From assembly GCF_003033925.1 (NCBI RefSeq), contig NZ_CP028365.1, forward strand, positions 992,001 through 1,056,000: a stretch of DNA of 64,000 nucleotides, written 5' to 3'. Numbering within the stretch: the first letter of the stretch is position 1; the number at the start of each line of letters is the position of its first letter. The stretch comes from Tannerella serpentiformis. Its GTDB lineage: Bacteria > Bacteroidota > Bacteroidia > Bacteroidales > Tannerellaceae. The position numbers and the translations under genes are program-made. Positions 25,750 to 35,698 of the stretch are shown piece after piece. The notes under the pieces were generated by a model. It saw only the letters and a program-made list of their open reading frames with translations, was not told the origin of the DNA and ran no database searches.

Positions 25750-27960
25750 CTATGGGTGGACACATCGGCCTACCTCTTCTTCTTTTCTTGTCTTTCCTCC
25801 TTCTTTTCTTGCCTCTCCTTCTTCTTTTCTTGCCTTGACGCAAGAAAAGAAGCAAAAGAAAGTCAAGGCCCCACCGGGGCCGGGGAAGTTGGCCGGGTAC
25901 CTGTGGGGTGTATGCGATTCGTCTCTACTCTGGGTGCGTCCTTCGCTTGATGTATTCGTAGGTGGCTTGCTGGGCGCGAAGGGGGGGGCGTCGTTGTGGA
26001 TGTAGATGTTGCGCAGCTGGCCGTCGATGTGGCAGGCCTTGACGTTGTCGCGCAGCTGGATGTCGAGGAGGTCGAGGATCTCGCGGCGGACGTCGGGCGA
26101 GAGGATGGGCACGGCGGCTTCAATCCGTCGATTGAGGTTGCGCCGCATCCAGTCCGAGGAGGTGAGGTACATCGTCTCTTCGCCATCGCCGCGGAAGTAC
26201 CAGAGGCGGGCGTGCTCGAGATACATGTCCACGATACGCGTGACGCGGATGTTGGGGCTATAGCTGCGGTCGGGCGTCAGGCAACAAATGCCGCGCACGA
26301 GCAGGTCGATCTCCACGCCCGCCTGACCGGCCTCGTAGAGTTCGTCGATCATCTGCTTATCCTGGAGGCCGTTCATCTTGAGAATGATTCGCCCTCCACG
26401 ACCGGCACGCGCTAGGTCGGCCTCACGTCGGATCAGGCGGATCAGCTCCGGCACCATGTTGAAACGCGCCACCAATAGGCGGTCGAAGTGTGGCTCCGCA
26501 AGGCGCCCCTCTAAGACCTCAAAGACACGGCAGACGTCGCCCACGATGGCTTTGTCGCAGGTCAGGAGGGCCATGTCGGAGTAGCCCTTGGCCGTCTTCT
26601 CGTTGAAGTTGCCCGTGCTGAGGCAGGCAAAGTCAGCGGCCTCGCCACGACGCAAGACGACGGCCACCTTGGCGTGCACCTTCAGCCCGGGTATGCTGTA
26701 GATGATCTTGATCCCCGCCTGACGCATCTCTTCGGCCGTGCTCATGTTGTTCTCCTCATCGAAGCGCGCCTTAAGCTCCACGAAGACCGTCACGCGTTTG
26801 CCATTGCGCGCGGCACCGATCAGGGAGTGGATCACGGCCGAGTTTTCCGCCACGCGATACTGCGTGATCTTGATCTCCTCCACGTCCGGATCGAACGACG
26901 CCTCCATGAGAAAGCGCAGCAGATAGTCAAACGATTGATAGGGGAAATGCAGCAACACGTCGCCCCGCTCCACGGCGCGAAACATGGATGCCAACTCCTC
27001 GAGATACGGCACCCGCAGCGGCGCAGGGGGCGTGCGCACCAGCTCCGCCCCGATGGGGTTCGGAAGGCGGATCATGTCTTGCAGGTTCATGTAACGCCCA
27101 CCCACGACGAGGTCGTCGGCCGCGATGTGGAACGACCGTCGCACGAAGGCCAGCACATCGGGCGGCATCTCACGGTCGTACATGAAGCGGCTCAGGGCGC
27201 CGATCTTCCGCTTGCCCACCTTCGTGCGGATAGACTGGAGGATGCTCTGCGGCGTCTCTTCGTCGACATAGATATCGGCGTCGCGCGAGATCTTAATCCC
27301 GTAGCATCCGTCGGGCACATAACCGGGAAAGATGGCGGGCAGGTTGTAGCGGATCATGTCGTCGACAAACATGAAGTAGTGCATGCCCTCATGCTCGGGT
27401 AGGGCGATGAAGCGCGGCACATTCGAGTGCGGTATTTTGATCAGCACATAGAGCGGTTCACGCGTCTCGCGCTTGAGGATGCGGGCGATGAGGTAGAGCC
27501 GGCGGTCGCGGATGAAGGTGCGGAATCCTTCATGGAGCGTGACGGGCGAGAGGTAGGGAAAGATCTCTTCGTCGAAATAGCGGCGGACAAAGTCGCGGTG
27601 GAAGGGCAGCGGCTCGTGCGTCTGATAGAGGTAAACGCGCTGGCGACGCAGCTCGGGCAGGATGCCGTCGTTGAAGATGCTGTAGAAATCCTGCTGCTGA
27701 CGGTTCACCTCGGTGGTGATCTCGTTGAGCGTCTCCTCGGCCTTCTCAGAATTGTCGGCGCGGTAATTCTTTTTCATGATAGCGCCGCGCTGATCGGCCA
27801 CGCGTATCTCATAGAACTCCTCCAGATTGGAGGCGTAGATGGAGAGGAAGCGGATCCGCTCATAGATGGGTAGGGTGGCGTCTGCGGCCTCCAGGAGGAC
27901 GCGATAATTGAATGACAACCAACTGATGTCTCGCTTGAAATAACCGTATTTCTTTTCCAT
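25750..27960 (-). CDS. ppk1: Polyphosphate kinase 1, 3' end frameshifted
   Basis: Makes inorganic polyphosphate from ATP. Start at 27960 (MEKKYGYFKRDISWLSFNYR); a -7 box lies just upstream. N-terminal domain with 'FLSIYASNLEEFYEIRVADQ', head domain, then two phospholipase D-like domains with catalytic-region 'KVHAKVAVVLRR' (about 425) and 'STGNFNEKTA', and the second 'YLTSSDWMRRNLNRRIEAAV' near 640. The match to the family ends at 'YIHNDAPP'. From a run of eight G (25981-25988 on the plus strand) the frame reads about 70 atypical residues through a repeat to 25750. With one more base in that run the frame would give 'LRAQQATYEYIKRRTHPE' and stop at 25925, the expected end for this family. Sequencing error, real mutation or slippage cannot be separated here. 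Confidence 0.9.
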   Translation of the reverse strand: MEKKYGYFKRDISWLSFNYRVLLEAADATLPIYERIRFLSIYASNLEEFYEIRVADQRGAIMKKNYRADNSEKAEETLNEITTEVNRQQQDFYSIFNDGILPELRRQRVYLYQTHEPLPFHRDFVRRYFDEEIFPYLSPVTLHEGFRTFIRDRRLYLIARILKRETREPLYVLIKIPHSNVPRFIALPEHEGMHYFMFVDDMIRYNLPAIFPGYVPDGCYGIKISRDADIYVDEETPQSILQSIRTKVGKRKIGALSRFMYDREMPPDVLAFVRRSFHIAADDLVVGGRYMNLQDMIRLPNPIGAELVRTPPAPLRVPYLEELASMFRAVERGDVLLHFPYQSFDYLLRFLMEASFDPDVEEIKITQYRVAENSAVIHSLIGAARNGKRVTVFVELKARFDEENNMSTAEEMRQAGIKIIYSIPGLKVHAKVAVVLRRGEAADFACLSTGNFNEKTAKGYSDMALLTCDKAIVGDVCRVFEVLEGRLAEPHFDRLLVARFNMVPELIRLIRREADLARAGRGGRIILKMNGLQDKQMIDELYEAGQAGVEIDLLVRGICCLTPDRSYSPNIRVTRIVDMYLEHARLWYFRGDGEETMYLTSSDWMRRNLNRRIEAAVPILSPDVRREILDLLDIQLRDNVKACHIDGQLRNIYIHNDAPPFAPSKPPTNTSSEGRTQSRDESHTPHRYPANFPGPGGALTFFCFFSCVKARKEEGEARKEGGKTRKEEEVGRCVHP
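25776..25868. repeat. CTTTTCTTG hairpin element, copy 3
   Basis: Several TTCTTTTCTTG blocks on the left face GCAAGAAAAGAAGCAAAAGAAAGTCAAGG on the right. Same stem family as at 15599-15796, 16324-16458, 39105-39152 and 53301-53346. Lies downstream of the intended ppk1 end; the frameshifted ppk1 frame reads through it. Confidence 0.7.
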
Positions 27961-27966
27961 GTGCGG

Positions 27967-27975
27967 GCAAACATA
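27967..27975 (-). promoter_or_regulatory. -7 box of ppk1
   Basis: TATGTTTGC on the minus strand, ending only 7 bp before the ATG at 27960. Transcription would begin at or next to the start codon, implying a leaderless or near-leaderless mRNA if this box is used. Confidence 0.5.
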
Positions 27976-28110
27976 AGTCGCTGATTTCATTGCCCCTCTC
28001 CCACCCCATCTATTTTTGCGCGCGCATCATTCGCCCCCCATACAACTTCACACGCCCTCTGACTACCCCATAACCACCTCTTGACTACCCCCATAACCAC
28101 CTCGCAACCC

Positions 28111-29430
28111 ATGCTTTCCACCGTCCAAGCCTACATCGCGCAACACCAACTGCTCCGGCCCGGGGCACTCGTCATCGTCGGACTGAGTGGCGGCGCAGAC
28201 TCTGTCGCCCTGCTGCATATCCTCACCCGACTCGGCTACCCCTGCGTGGCTGCCCATTGCAACTTCCACTTGCGCAACGACGAGTCCGACGCCGACGCCG
28301 ACTTTGCCCAACAGACCGCCGAAGCGCTCGGCCTCCCCTTCCGTCGCATCGATTTCGACACGGCCGACTATGCCCGCCAAAACGGCGTCTCCACGGAGAT
28401 GGCTGCCCGTACCTTGCGCTACGAATGGTTCGAGACGCTCCGCCGCGAGCTGGGGGCTGAGGCCATCGCCGTGGCTCATCACCGCGACGACAACGTCGAG
28501 ACCGTCCTCCTCAACCTCATCCGCGGCACGGGCCTCAGCGGGCTATGCGGCATGCGGCCCCGCAATGGGCATATCGTCCGGCCGCTGCTCTCGGTCGACC
28601 GCCACCAGATCGTCCGCTGGCTTGCCGATCGCCACCTACCCTTCCGCACCGACAGCTCGAACGCCTCTGACGTCTATCGGCGCAACTTCGTCCGCCTCCG
28701 CCTGCTACCGCTCATGGAGCAACTCAACCCGTCGGTCCGAGACGCCATCCTACGCATGGCCGGCCATCTCACGGATGTCGAAGCCATCTATCGCAACGCC
28801 ATCGATAGCCACCGCGCGCACCTTATCGACGCCGACGGCCGCATATCGATCGACGCCCTCCTCCGCACGCCCGCCCCGCAGGCCGTGCTCTTCGAACTGC
28901 TCACGCCTTATGGCTTTACACCCTCACAGTGCGCCGACATCGCCCGCGCCCTCAGCGGCGAATCCGGTCGCTCGTTCGTCGCCCCCGGCGGCCGATGGCA
29001 CCTCCTCAAAGATCGCCTCCACCTGATCCTATACCCCGCCGACGAAGTGTCCGCAGACGCCTTCCCCCTCGCTCCGGGCAGCGAACTCACCGCGCCCATC
29101 CGCCTCAGCCTCGAGGAGCGCATCGTCGACGAGGCGTTCACCATCAGCCGCAGCCCCCACGTGGCCACCTTCGACGCCGATCGCATCGCCCTGCCACTCA
29201 CCCTCCGGCGTTGGCGCGCTGGCGACAGCTTCGTGCCCTTCGGCATGACAGGTCGCAAGAAGCTGAGCGACTATTTCTCTGACCACAAATTCAGCCTCCT
29301 CCGCAAAGCCGCCGCGTGGATCCTCTGCGACGCCTCGGGGCGGATCCTTTGGATCGTGGGCCATCGCACCGACAACCGTTTTCGCATCACCTCAAAGACG
29401 CGCCGCGCACTGATCGTCACGCAACGCTGA
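28111..29430 (+). CDS. tilS: tRNA(Ile)-lysidine synthase TilS
   Basis: A 439-residue enzyme that changes C34 to lysidine in tRNA-Ile(CAU), so that it reads AUA and not AUG. The N-type ATP pyrophosphatase domain has the PP-loop 'GLSGGADSVALLHIL' near 25-40, 'HCNFHLRNDESDADADFAQ' and 'VAHHRDDNVETVLLNLIRG' with family metal/ATP residues. A middle linker and the C-terminal TilS domain ('LRRWRAGDSFVPFGMTGRKK' near 365) complete it. The ATG at 28111 is preferred to a TTG at 28081, which lies in short direct repeats of CATAACCACC. Divergent from ppk1. Confidence 0.93.
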   Translation: MLSTVQAYIAQHQLLRPGALVIVGLSGGADSVALLHILTRLGYPCVAAHCNFHLRNDESDADADFAQQTAEALGLPFRRIDFDTADYARQNGVSTEMAARTLRYEWFETLRRELGAEAIAVAHHRDDNVETVLLNLIRGTGLSGLCGMRPRNGHIVRPLLSVDRHQIVRWLADRHLPFRTDSSNASDVYRRNFVRLRLLPLMEQLNPSVRDAILRMAGHLTDVEAIYRNAIDSHRAHLIDADGRISIDALLRTPAPQAVLFELLTPYGFTPSQCADIARALSGESGRSFVAPGGRWHLLKDRLHLILYPADEVSADAFPLAPGSELTAPIRLSLEERIVDEAFTISRSPHVATFDADRIALPLTLRRWRAGDSFVPFGMTGRKKLSDYFSDHKFSLLRKAAAWILCDASGRILWIVGHRTDNRFRITSKTRRALIVTQR

Positions 29431-29509
29431 ACGCGCCTCATGCTTCCGCCTCCGTCGTCGTTTGAAGTCGTTTTCATCTAAAAAAGTGGGTGGGGGCAAT
29501 GCTCGAAGC

Positions 29510-29750
29510 CCCGTCATGCGACACGAAATGGCTTTTCCAGTCGGAAATGCCCCGTCATGCGACACGAAATGGCTTTTCCAATCGAAAATGCCGTTTCATG
29601 CGACATGAAATGACTTTTCCAGTCGGAAATGCGGTTTCATGTGACACGAAATGACTTTTCCAGTCGGAAATGCGGTTTCATGCGACATGAAATGGTTTTT
29701 CCAATCGAAAATGCCGTTTCATGCGACATGAAACCGCATTTCTATCGGGG
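29510..29750. repeat. 41-bp tandem array A10, six units
   Basis: GAAATG-type anchors at 29524, 29565, 29606, 29647, 29688 and 29729, all 41 bp apart. Dyad 1 is TTTCATGCGACATGAAA; dyad 2 is GGCTTTTCC(AGTC)GGAAATGCC; their centres are 20.5 bp apart. Units alternate between stronger (CATGAAA) and weaker (CACGAAA) forms. Confidence 0.9.
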
Positions 29751-29759
29751 CACAAAAAA

Positions 29760-29816
29760 CGCATCCTCCCGACAGCGAACCTTTTTGAGAGAGGCCCCTG
29801 TCGAGAGGATGCTTAG
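29760..29816. terminator. Terminator-like hairpin after upp
   Basis: GCATCCTCCCGACAG and CTGTCGAGAGGATGC form an inverted repeat around a 26-bp loop that contains CTTTTTG. It lies about 20 bp past the leftward upp stop. Confidence 0.5.
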
Positions 29817-29838
29817 CGTTACGGCTATTAGGCGACGC

Positions 29839-30468
29839 CTACTTTGTGCCGAAAATGCGGTCGCCCGCGTCGCCCAGCCCAGGCAGGATGTAAGCTTGCG
29901 GATTCAGTTCGCGGTCGAGCGAGGCGGTGTAGATGTCCACGTCCGGGTGGTTCTTCTGTACGTAAGCCACCCCCTCAGGCGCCGCCACGAGGCACATGAG
30001 GCGGATGTTGGTGCAACCCTTCTCTTTGAGCATACGGATCGCGTCCGAGGCACTACCACCGGTGGCCAACATCGGGTCGGTGACGATCACCATACGGCGG
30101 TCGATGTCCTCCGGCAGCTTGCAGTAATAAAAGACGGGGCGGTGCGTGTCGTGATCGCGATAGAGGCCAATGTGCCCCACCTTAGCCACGGGCAGCAGGC
30201 TCAGCAGTCCGTCCACCATGCCGAGGCCGGCGCGGAGGATGGGCACGATAGCCAACTTCTTGCCCGAGATTTCATACGCCACGGTGCGCTCCATCGGTGT
30301 CTCGATCTCGACCTCCGTCAGCGGCAGATCGCGCGTCACCTCGTAGCCCATCAGCATAGCAATCTCGCGGAGCAACTCGCGGAAGTCCTTCGCACCCGTG
30401 TTCACATCCCGGATCCGCGTCAACTTGTGGCAGATCATCGGGTGATTAATGATATGCAGTTCACTCAT
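29839..30468 (-). CDS. upp: Uracil phosphoribosyltransferase
   Basis: A 209-residue pyrimidine salvage enzyme joining uracil and PRPP to UMP. The PRPP-binding loop is '[20 protein letters not shown]' near 127-146. Other family blocks are '[20 protein letters not shown]' near 20-40, '[20 protein letters not shown]' near 75-95 and the uracil-binding end '[15 protein letters not shown]'. Full length. A -7 box (TACGTTTGC) lies at 30499-30507 on the minus strand, about 31 bp before the ATG. Confidence 0.96.
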   Translation of the reverse strand: MSELHIINHPMICHKLTRIRDVNTGAKDFRELLREIAMLMGYEVTRDLPLTEVEIETPMERTVAYEISGKKLAIVPILRAGLGMVDGLLSLLPVAKVGHIGLYRDHDTHRPVFYYCKLPEDIDRRMVIVTDPMLATGGSASDAIRMLKEKGCTNIRLMCLVAAPEGVAYVQKNHPDVDIYTASLDRELNPQAYILPGLGDAGDRIFGTK

Positions 30469-30498
30469 ATATCTATAGGTGTTTTGTTTTCAAACGGC

Positions 30499-30507
30499 GC
30501 AAACGTA
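30499..30507 (-). promoter_or_regulatory. -7 box of upp
   Basis: TACGTTTGC on the minus strand matches TAnnTTTGC and lies about 31 bp upstream of the upp ATG. Confidence 0.6.
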
Positions 30508-30631
30508 CTTAAAAGGGATCTTTGGAAAAGGTCAGCCCCGGCCCTGCATCTAAGCCACGCCCCCAATCCGCCTTCACCTCTCCAGCCAAAGCCTGGAAAA
30601 CGCCTTTCCTTAGAAAAAGGCTGATTGATTG

Positions 30632-30640
30632 TATATTTGC
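30632..30640 (+). promoter_or_regulatory. -7 box of the rimP-nusA-infB transcript
   Basis: TATATTTGC matches TAnnTTTGC, 53 bp before the rimP ATG at 30693. Confidence 0.6.
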
Positions 30641-30692
30641 CCCCGAAATTACGACGGGGGAACACTTTGGTTCCCTTTCTTTTTGCACAATA

Positions 30693-31160
30693 ATGATCGA
30701 ACGAAATACAGTGATGCGTCTGGCTGAAGCCGCCCTGGCCGACTCGGCTTGCTACCTTGTGGATGTCGTCATCGGTGCCGACAACGCCATCGTTGTGGAG
30801 ATTGACCACGACGAGGCCGTCAGCATCGACGATTGCGTGGCCCTGAGCCAATATATCGAGCAGCACCTCGACCGTGACGCCGAGGATTACGAGCTGGAGG
30901 TCACCTCCGCCGGCCTCGATCGCCCCTTCAAGATCGTCCGCCAATACCGCAAGCATATCGGCAGTGAAATCGAGCTCAAGCCCCGCGAAGGTACCCTCCG
31001 CACGGGTATGCTCAAGGATGCTGACGAGACGGGCGTCACGCTCACCGTAGCCAAAAAGGTAAAGCCCGAAGGTGCCCGTCGCAAGACCACCGTGTACGAA
31101 GACGAGACGTACCGATATGATGAGATAGCATACGCGAAAAGTAAAATCCGATTCAAATAG
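30693..31160 (+). CDS. rimP: Ribosome maturation factor RimP
   Basis: A 155-residue factor for 30S subunit maturation. Start set at 30693 (MIERNTVMRLAEAAL), downstream of the -7 box; the upstream frame from 30522 is not plausible protein. Family features: 'YLVDVVIGADNAIVVEIDHD' and 'DCVALSQYIEQHLD' in the N-terminal alpha/beta domain, 'YELEVTSAGLDRPFKIVRQY' at the domain junction and a C-terminal SH3-like domain ('IGSEIELKPREGTLRTGML'). First gene of rimP-nusA-infB, an order conserved widely in bacteria; the gap to nusA is 17 bp. Confidence 0.94.
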   Translation: MIERNTVMRLAEAALADSACYLVDVVIGADNAIVVEIDHDEAVSIDDCVALSQYIEQHLDRDAEDYELEVTSAGLDRPFKIVRQYRKHIGSEIELKPREGTLRTGMLKDADETGVTLTVAKKVKPEGARRKTTVYEDETYRYDEIAYAKSKIRFK

Positions 31161-31177
31161 AGAGAAGACAAGAGAAT

Positions 31178-32665
31178 ATGGCCAAGAAACAGGAAACAGT
31201 CAGCATGATAGACAGCCTTCAGGAGTTCAAAGACCTGAAGAATATCGACAAGGAGACGATGATCAACGTGCTCGAAGAGTCGTTCCGCAACGTGATCGCT
31301 AAAATGTTCGGCACGGACGAGAATTACGACGTGATCATCAACCCCGAAAAGGGCGACTTCGAGATCTGGCGCAACCGCACCGTGGTGGAAAACGGACACG
31401 TCAGCGACCCCAATTTGGAGGTCTCGCTACGCGATGCGCAACAGATCGACGCCGACTGTACCATCGGTGAAGAAGTGACCGACGAGGTGCACTTCGCCGA
31501 CTTTGGCCGGCGCGCCATCCTCAACCTCCGACAGGCGCTGGCCTCGAAGATCCTAGAGCTCCAAAAGGACAACCTCACAGCCAAATATCGCGAGCTGATC
31601 GGCACCATCGTCGTGGCCGACGTCTATCAGGTATGGAAGAAAGAGGTGCTGCTACTCGACGACGAAGGCAACGAGCTCCTGCTGCCCAAATCGGAGCAAA
31701 TCCCCGGCGACTTCTATCGCAAGGGCGAGGCCGTACGCGCCGTCGTGCAGCGGGTAGAGACGGATAACAACACGAAGATCTACCTCTCGCGTACCGACAA
31801 GGCCTTCCTGCAGCGCCTCTTCGAAATCGAAGTGCCCGAGATCAACGACGGCCTGATCACCATCCGCTCTATCGCACGCATCCCCGGTGAACGCGCCAAG
31901 ATCGCCGTCGAATCGTACGACGAACGCATCGATCCCGTCGGTGCCTGCGTCGGCATGAAGGGCTCACGTATCCGCGGCATCGTCCGCGAGCTGCGCAACG
32001 AGAATATCGACGTCGTAAACTACACCACCAACACCGCACTCTATATCCAGCGCGCACTCAGCCCGGCCAAAGTCTCCTCCATCCGCGTCGACGAAGAGGA
32101 GCATAAGGCGGAAGTCTTCCTGCGCCCTGAAGAGGTTTCGCTGGCCATCGGTAAGAACGGACTCAACATCAAGCTGGCCAGTATGCTTACGGACTACACC
32201 ATCGACGTCTTCCGCGACATCGATACGGCCGACGAGGAGGATATCTATCTCGACGAGTTCGCTGACGAGGTGGAGCCTTGGGTAATCGAAGCCCTCAAGG
32301 AGATCGGTTGCAACACCGCCAAAGCTGTGCTTGCCCTCGCCCCCGAAGAGATCATGGAGCGTGCCGACCTGGAAGAGCAGACCGTGGACGACCTGCTGCG
32401 TGTCCTCTCAGCCGAGTTTGAAGACGAAGCTCAACCGGCACCCGACGATTATGCTCCGGAAGAGGAACAACCCGTCGACGAACAGCCCGTTGACACAACC
32501 GACGCATCCGAACCCGTCGACGAACAGCCCGCTGAATCCACCGACGAACCGGACGAGACACCGACAGAAGATGAACCGGAAGAAGACGACGCCGACGAAG
32601 AAGCGGACGACGACACCCCTGAAGTGTTTCAAGAAGACGACACCGACGAAAAAGAGGAGGATTAA
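31178..32665 (+). CDS. nusA: Transcription elongation/termination factor NusA
   Basis: A 495-residue protein. The N-terminal RNA polymerase-binding domain covers about 1-130, S1 about 135-200 ('GTIVVADVYQVWKKEVLLLD'), then two KH domains with 'VGACVGMKGSRIRGIVRELR' near 250 and 'LAIGKNGLNIKLASML' near 325. A single C-terminal helical repeat ends near 425. The last 70 residues are Asp/Glu-rich with direct repeats of 'PVDEQP', a tail common in Bacteroidota. Acts in pausing, termination and antitermination. Lies in one transcript between rimP and infB. Confidence 0.95.
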   Translation: MAKKQETVSMIDSLQEFKDLKNIDKETMINVLEESFRNVIAKMFGTDENYDVIINPEKGDFEIWRNRTVVENGHVSDPNLEVSLRDAQQIDADCTIGEEVTDEVHFADFGRRAILNLRQALASKILELQKDNLTAKYRELIGTIVVADVYQVWKKEVLLLDDEGNELLLPKSEQIPGDFYRKGEAVRAVVQRVETDNNTKIYLSRTDKAFLQRLFEIEVPEINDGLITIRSIARIPGERAKIAVESYDERIDPVGACVGMKGSRIRGIVRELRNENIDVVNYTTNTALYIQRALSPAKVSSIRVDEEEHKAEVFLRPEEVSLAIGKNGLNIKLASMLTDYTIDVFRDIDTADEEDIYLDEFADEVEPWVIEALKEIGCNTAKAVLALAPEEIMERADLEEQTVDDLLRVLSAEFEDEAQPAPDDYAPEEEQPVDEQPVDTTDASEPVDEQPAESTDEPDETPTEDEPEEDDADEEADDDTPEVFQEDDTDEKEED

Positions 32666-32695
32666 ATCAGAGATAACTACACGAGGAAGAGAGAT

Positions 32696-35677
32696 ATGCC
32701 TGTTAAATTGAACAAAGTATTGAAGGACTTGAATGTCGGCTTGCAGACGGTTGTCGACTATCTGCGCGGGAAGCGTTTCGAGGTCGAAAGCAACCCCAAC
32801 GTCCGCATTCCCGATGAGCAGTACACCCTGCTCGTTAAGGAATTCGGCAAAAACCTGCCGGAGTCCGAACGAAGTCGTCTGCTCGAAAAAGCTGCACCGA
32901 CAGAAACGCACGTGAAACCAGAACCAAAGCCGGAACCCGTAGCTCAGGAACCCACCAAGACGGAACCGGATGTGATCAAGACCGAGATACCGGACGACAT
33001 CCTCCCCAAATTCGTCACCAAAGGCAAGATCGATCTACCCGAAACGAGCGGACACGGATCGTCGCACTCCCGGCGGCGTAAACACAGTGGACATTCTGCG
33101 ACCACACACCACACGGAGACAAAGCCTGCTGCCCCTGCTCCAGCGTCCTCTGAGGGAGAGGCTAAGCCGGAGACTCCTGCCGTAAGCGCTCCAACCGTTG
33201 AGGCGCCTGCCCCCAGCGTAGAGCAACCGAAGGAAGGGACAGCCCCCGTAGAGATCAAGGCGGAGGCCTCTGCACCCACAGCGCAAACGCAGGAAGCGCC
33301 TGCACCCATCGCTGAAGCGCCCGCAGAACCAGCTCCGACCGTTGCCGAAACGCCCAAACCGGAGGTATCGGCCGACAGCACGGCGCAGACGGGATCGACG
33401 GAGAAAAAGGAGGACGAGGTGTTCCGTCTGGAGACACCTCGCTTGGAGTCGAACATCAAAGTGACAGGCAAGATCGACCTCGCCACCATCAACCAATCCA
33501 TGCGCCCCAAGCGCAGGGGCTTCGAGCGTAACCGTGACCGTCGGCGGCAGCAACCGCAGGCTTCCGCTACCCCAGCTAAGCCCGCTACATCTGCGACGCC
33601 TCATGCCCCCGCCACCCCATCGGCCGCCGCATCCGCCGACGCCAAGAAGAAGCGTAAGCGCATCAAGAAAGACCGCATCGACATCAACGCCGCCGTCAAT
33701 ACGGGTGCACGGTCGAACGACAACAAGCGATCGAACGATAACAAGCGCCCCAAACGCCCCGTGCATACGGAGGTAAACGAGGGCGATGTGCAGCGTCAGG
33801 TGAAGGAGACACTGGCCCGTCTGACCAGCAAGGGCGCCAAGAGCAAAGGCGCCAAGTATCGCCGCGAGAAACGTGACGCTGTGGCCTTCCGCGAGCAGGA
33901 ACTGCTACGCGCCGAAGAACGCGAAAGCCGGATTCTGAAGCTCACGGAGTTCGTCACCGCCAACGACCTGGCCAACATGATGGACGTCTCCGTCTCCGAG
34001 GTCATCTCCACCTGCATGAGCATCGGTATGATGGTCTCCATCAATCAGCGACTCGACGCGGAGACGATCAACATCGTAGCCGAGGAGTTCGGCTTCAAGA
34101 CGGAATACGTCAGCGCCGAGGTGTCGGAAGCCATTAAAGAAGAGGAGGACAACCCCGAGGATTGGGTGCCGCGCCCACCAATCGTGACCGTCATGGGCCA
34201 CGTGGACCACGGTAAGACGTCGCTGCTGGACAACATCCGCAACGCCAACGTGATCGCCGGTGAGGCCGGTGGCATCACGCAGCACATCGGTGCCTACAGC
34301 GTGACCCTGCCCGACGGTCGACACATCACCTTCCTCGACACCCCGGGCCACGAGGCCTTCACCGCCATGCGTGCACGTGGCGCCAAGGTGACGGACATCG
34401 CCATCATCATCGTCGCAGCCGACGACAACGTCATGCCGCAGACCGTCGAGGCCATCAACCACGCCTCCGCGGCCGGTGTCCCCATCGTCTTTGCCATCAA
34501 TAAGATCGATAAGCCCGGCGCCAATCCGGACAAGATCAAGGAGAAGCTCTCGCAGATGAATTACCTCGTCGAGGAGTGGGGCGGCAAGTATCAGAGCCAA
34601 GACATCTCGGCCAAGAAGGGCATCGGCGTGCAAGACTTGCTCGAAAAGGTGCTGCTCGAAGCCGACCTTTTGGAGCTGAAGGCCAACCCGAAACGTCGCG
34701 CCACGGCCTCCGTCATCGAGTCGTCGCTCGACAAGGGGCGCGGCTATGTGGCCACAGTACTGGTGAGCAACGGGACGCTGCGCCAAGGCGACATCGTGCT
34801 GGCGGGTACACACTACGGACGCGTCAAGGCCATGTTCAACGAGCGTAACCAACGCGTGGAGAGCGCTGGGCCATCGGAGCCGGTGCTGATCCTCGGCCTG
34901 GACGGTGCGCCACAGGCGGGCGACACGCTCAACGTCTTGGAGACCGAGCAGGAGGCGCGCGAAATCGCTGCACGCCGCGAGCAGTTGCAGCGTGAGCTGG
35001 GGCTCCGCACCCAGAAGCGCTTCGGACTCGAGGAACTTGGGCGCCGCCGTGCACTGGGCGACTTCCACGAGCTGAACCTCATCGTCAAGGGCGACGTGGA
35101 CGGCTCCGTCGAGGCGCTCTCCGATACGCTCATCAAGCTCTCCACCGAAGAGATTCAGGTCAACGTCATCCACAAAGCCGTCGGGCAGATCTCCGAATCC
35201 GACGTCGAGCTGGCCGCCTCATCCAGCGCCATCATCATCGGCTTCCAGGTGCGCCCAGCCCAGGCCGCCCGTAAGTTGGCCGACAAGGAGGGCGTCGAGA
35301 TCCGCCTCTACTCCATCATCTACGACGCCATCGAGGAGGTGCGCTCGGCTATGGAGGGCATGCTCTCGCCCGAGATTCGGGAGGAGATCTGCGGCAACCT
35401 CGAGGTGCTGCAAGTCTTCAAGATCTCGAAGGTGGGCACCGTGGCTGGCTGCCTCGTGAAGGAAGGCAAGATCAAGCGCGCCAACAAAGTGCGCGTCATC
35501 CGTGACGGTATCGTGATCCACACCGGCGAGTTGGCCTCACTCAAGCGCTTCAAAGACGAGGTGAAGGAGGTCGTGGCCGGACAGGAGTGTGGCCTCTTCA
35601 TCAACAACTACAACGATGTGCAAGAGGGCGACATGATCGAGCCGTTCGACGAGATCGAGGTCAAGAAGACGCTCTAA
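32696..35677 (+). CDS. infB: Translation initiation factor IF-2
   Basis: A 993-residue GTPase that delivers initiator tRNA to the 30S subunit. The Bacteroidota-type N-terminus ([20 protein letters not shown]) is followed by a long Pro/Ala/Glu-rich linker (about 60-340) with Lys/Arg-rich stretches. A second IF2_N domain ('[20 protein letters not shown]') lies near 405. GTPase motifs: G1 '[13 protein letters not shown]' near 500, G3 '[10 protein letters not shown]', G4 'NKIDKPGA'. Domains II, III and IV follow, ending '[17 protein letters not shown]'. The gap to nusA is 30 bp; cvpA follows 21 bp later. Confidence 0.96.
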   Translation: MPVKLNKVLKDLNVGLQTVVDYLRGKRFEVESNPNVRIPDEQYTLLVKEFGKNLPESERSRLLEKAAPTETHVKPEPKPEPVAQEPTKTEPDVIKTEIPDDILPKFVTKGKIDLPETSGHGSSHSRRRKHSGHSATTHHTETKPAAPAPASSEGEAKPETPAVSAPTVEAPAPSVEQPKEGTAPVEIKAEASAPTAQTQEAPAPIAEAPAEPAPTVAETPKPEVSADSTAQTGSTEKKEDEVFRLETPRLESNIKVTGKIDLATINQSMRPKRRGFERNRDRRRQQPQASATPAKPATSATPHAPATPSAAASADAKKKRKRIKKDRIDINAAVNTGARSNDNKRSNDNKRPKRPVHTEVNEGDVQRQVKETLARLTSKGAKSKGAKYRREKRDAVAFREQELLRAEERESRILKLTEFVTANDLANMMDVSVSEVISTCMSIGMMVSINQRLDAETINIVAEEFGFKTEYVSAEVSEAIKEEEDNPEDWVPRPPIVTVMGHVDHGKTSLLDNIRNANVIAGEAGGITQHIGAYSVTLPDGRHITFLDTPGHEAFTAMRARGAKVTDIAIIIVAADDNVMPQTVEAINHASAAGVPIVFAINKIDKPGANPDKIKEKLSQMNYLVEEWGGKYQSQDISAKKGIGVQDLLEKVLLEADLLELKANPKRRATASVIESSLDKGRGYVATVLVSNGTLRQGDIVLAGTHYGRVKAMFNERNQRVESAGPSEPVLILGLDGAPQAGDTLNVLETEQEAREIAARREQLQRELGLRTQKRFGLEELGRRRALGDFHELNLIVKGDVDGSVEALSDTLIKLSTEEIQVNVIHKAVGQISESDVELAASSSAIIIGFQVRPAQAARKLADKEGVEIRLYSIIYDAIEEVRSAMEGMLSPEIREEICGNLEVLQVFKISKVGTVAGCLVKEGKIKRANKVRVIRDGIVIHTGELASLKRFKDEVKEVVAGQECGLFINNYNDVQEGDMIEPFDEIEVKKTL

Positions 35678-35698
35678 CCCACAGCCCCCCAGACGCGC

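Larger units (their letters stand above)
29431..29838. other. Convergent intergenic region with array A10
   Basis: Between tilS and upp. Holds array A10 (29510-29750) and a terminator-like hairpin (29760-29816). No gene seen. Confidence 0.75.

Noticed and set aside
25419-25763. 114-codon minus-strand frame upstream of rpe
   Set aside because: Low-complexity His/Pro/Thr-rich translation overlapping the better 54-codon gene in another frame.
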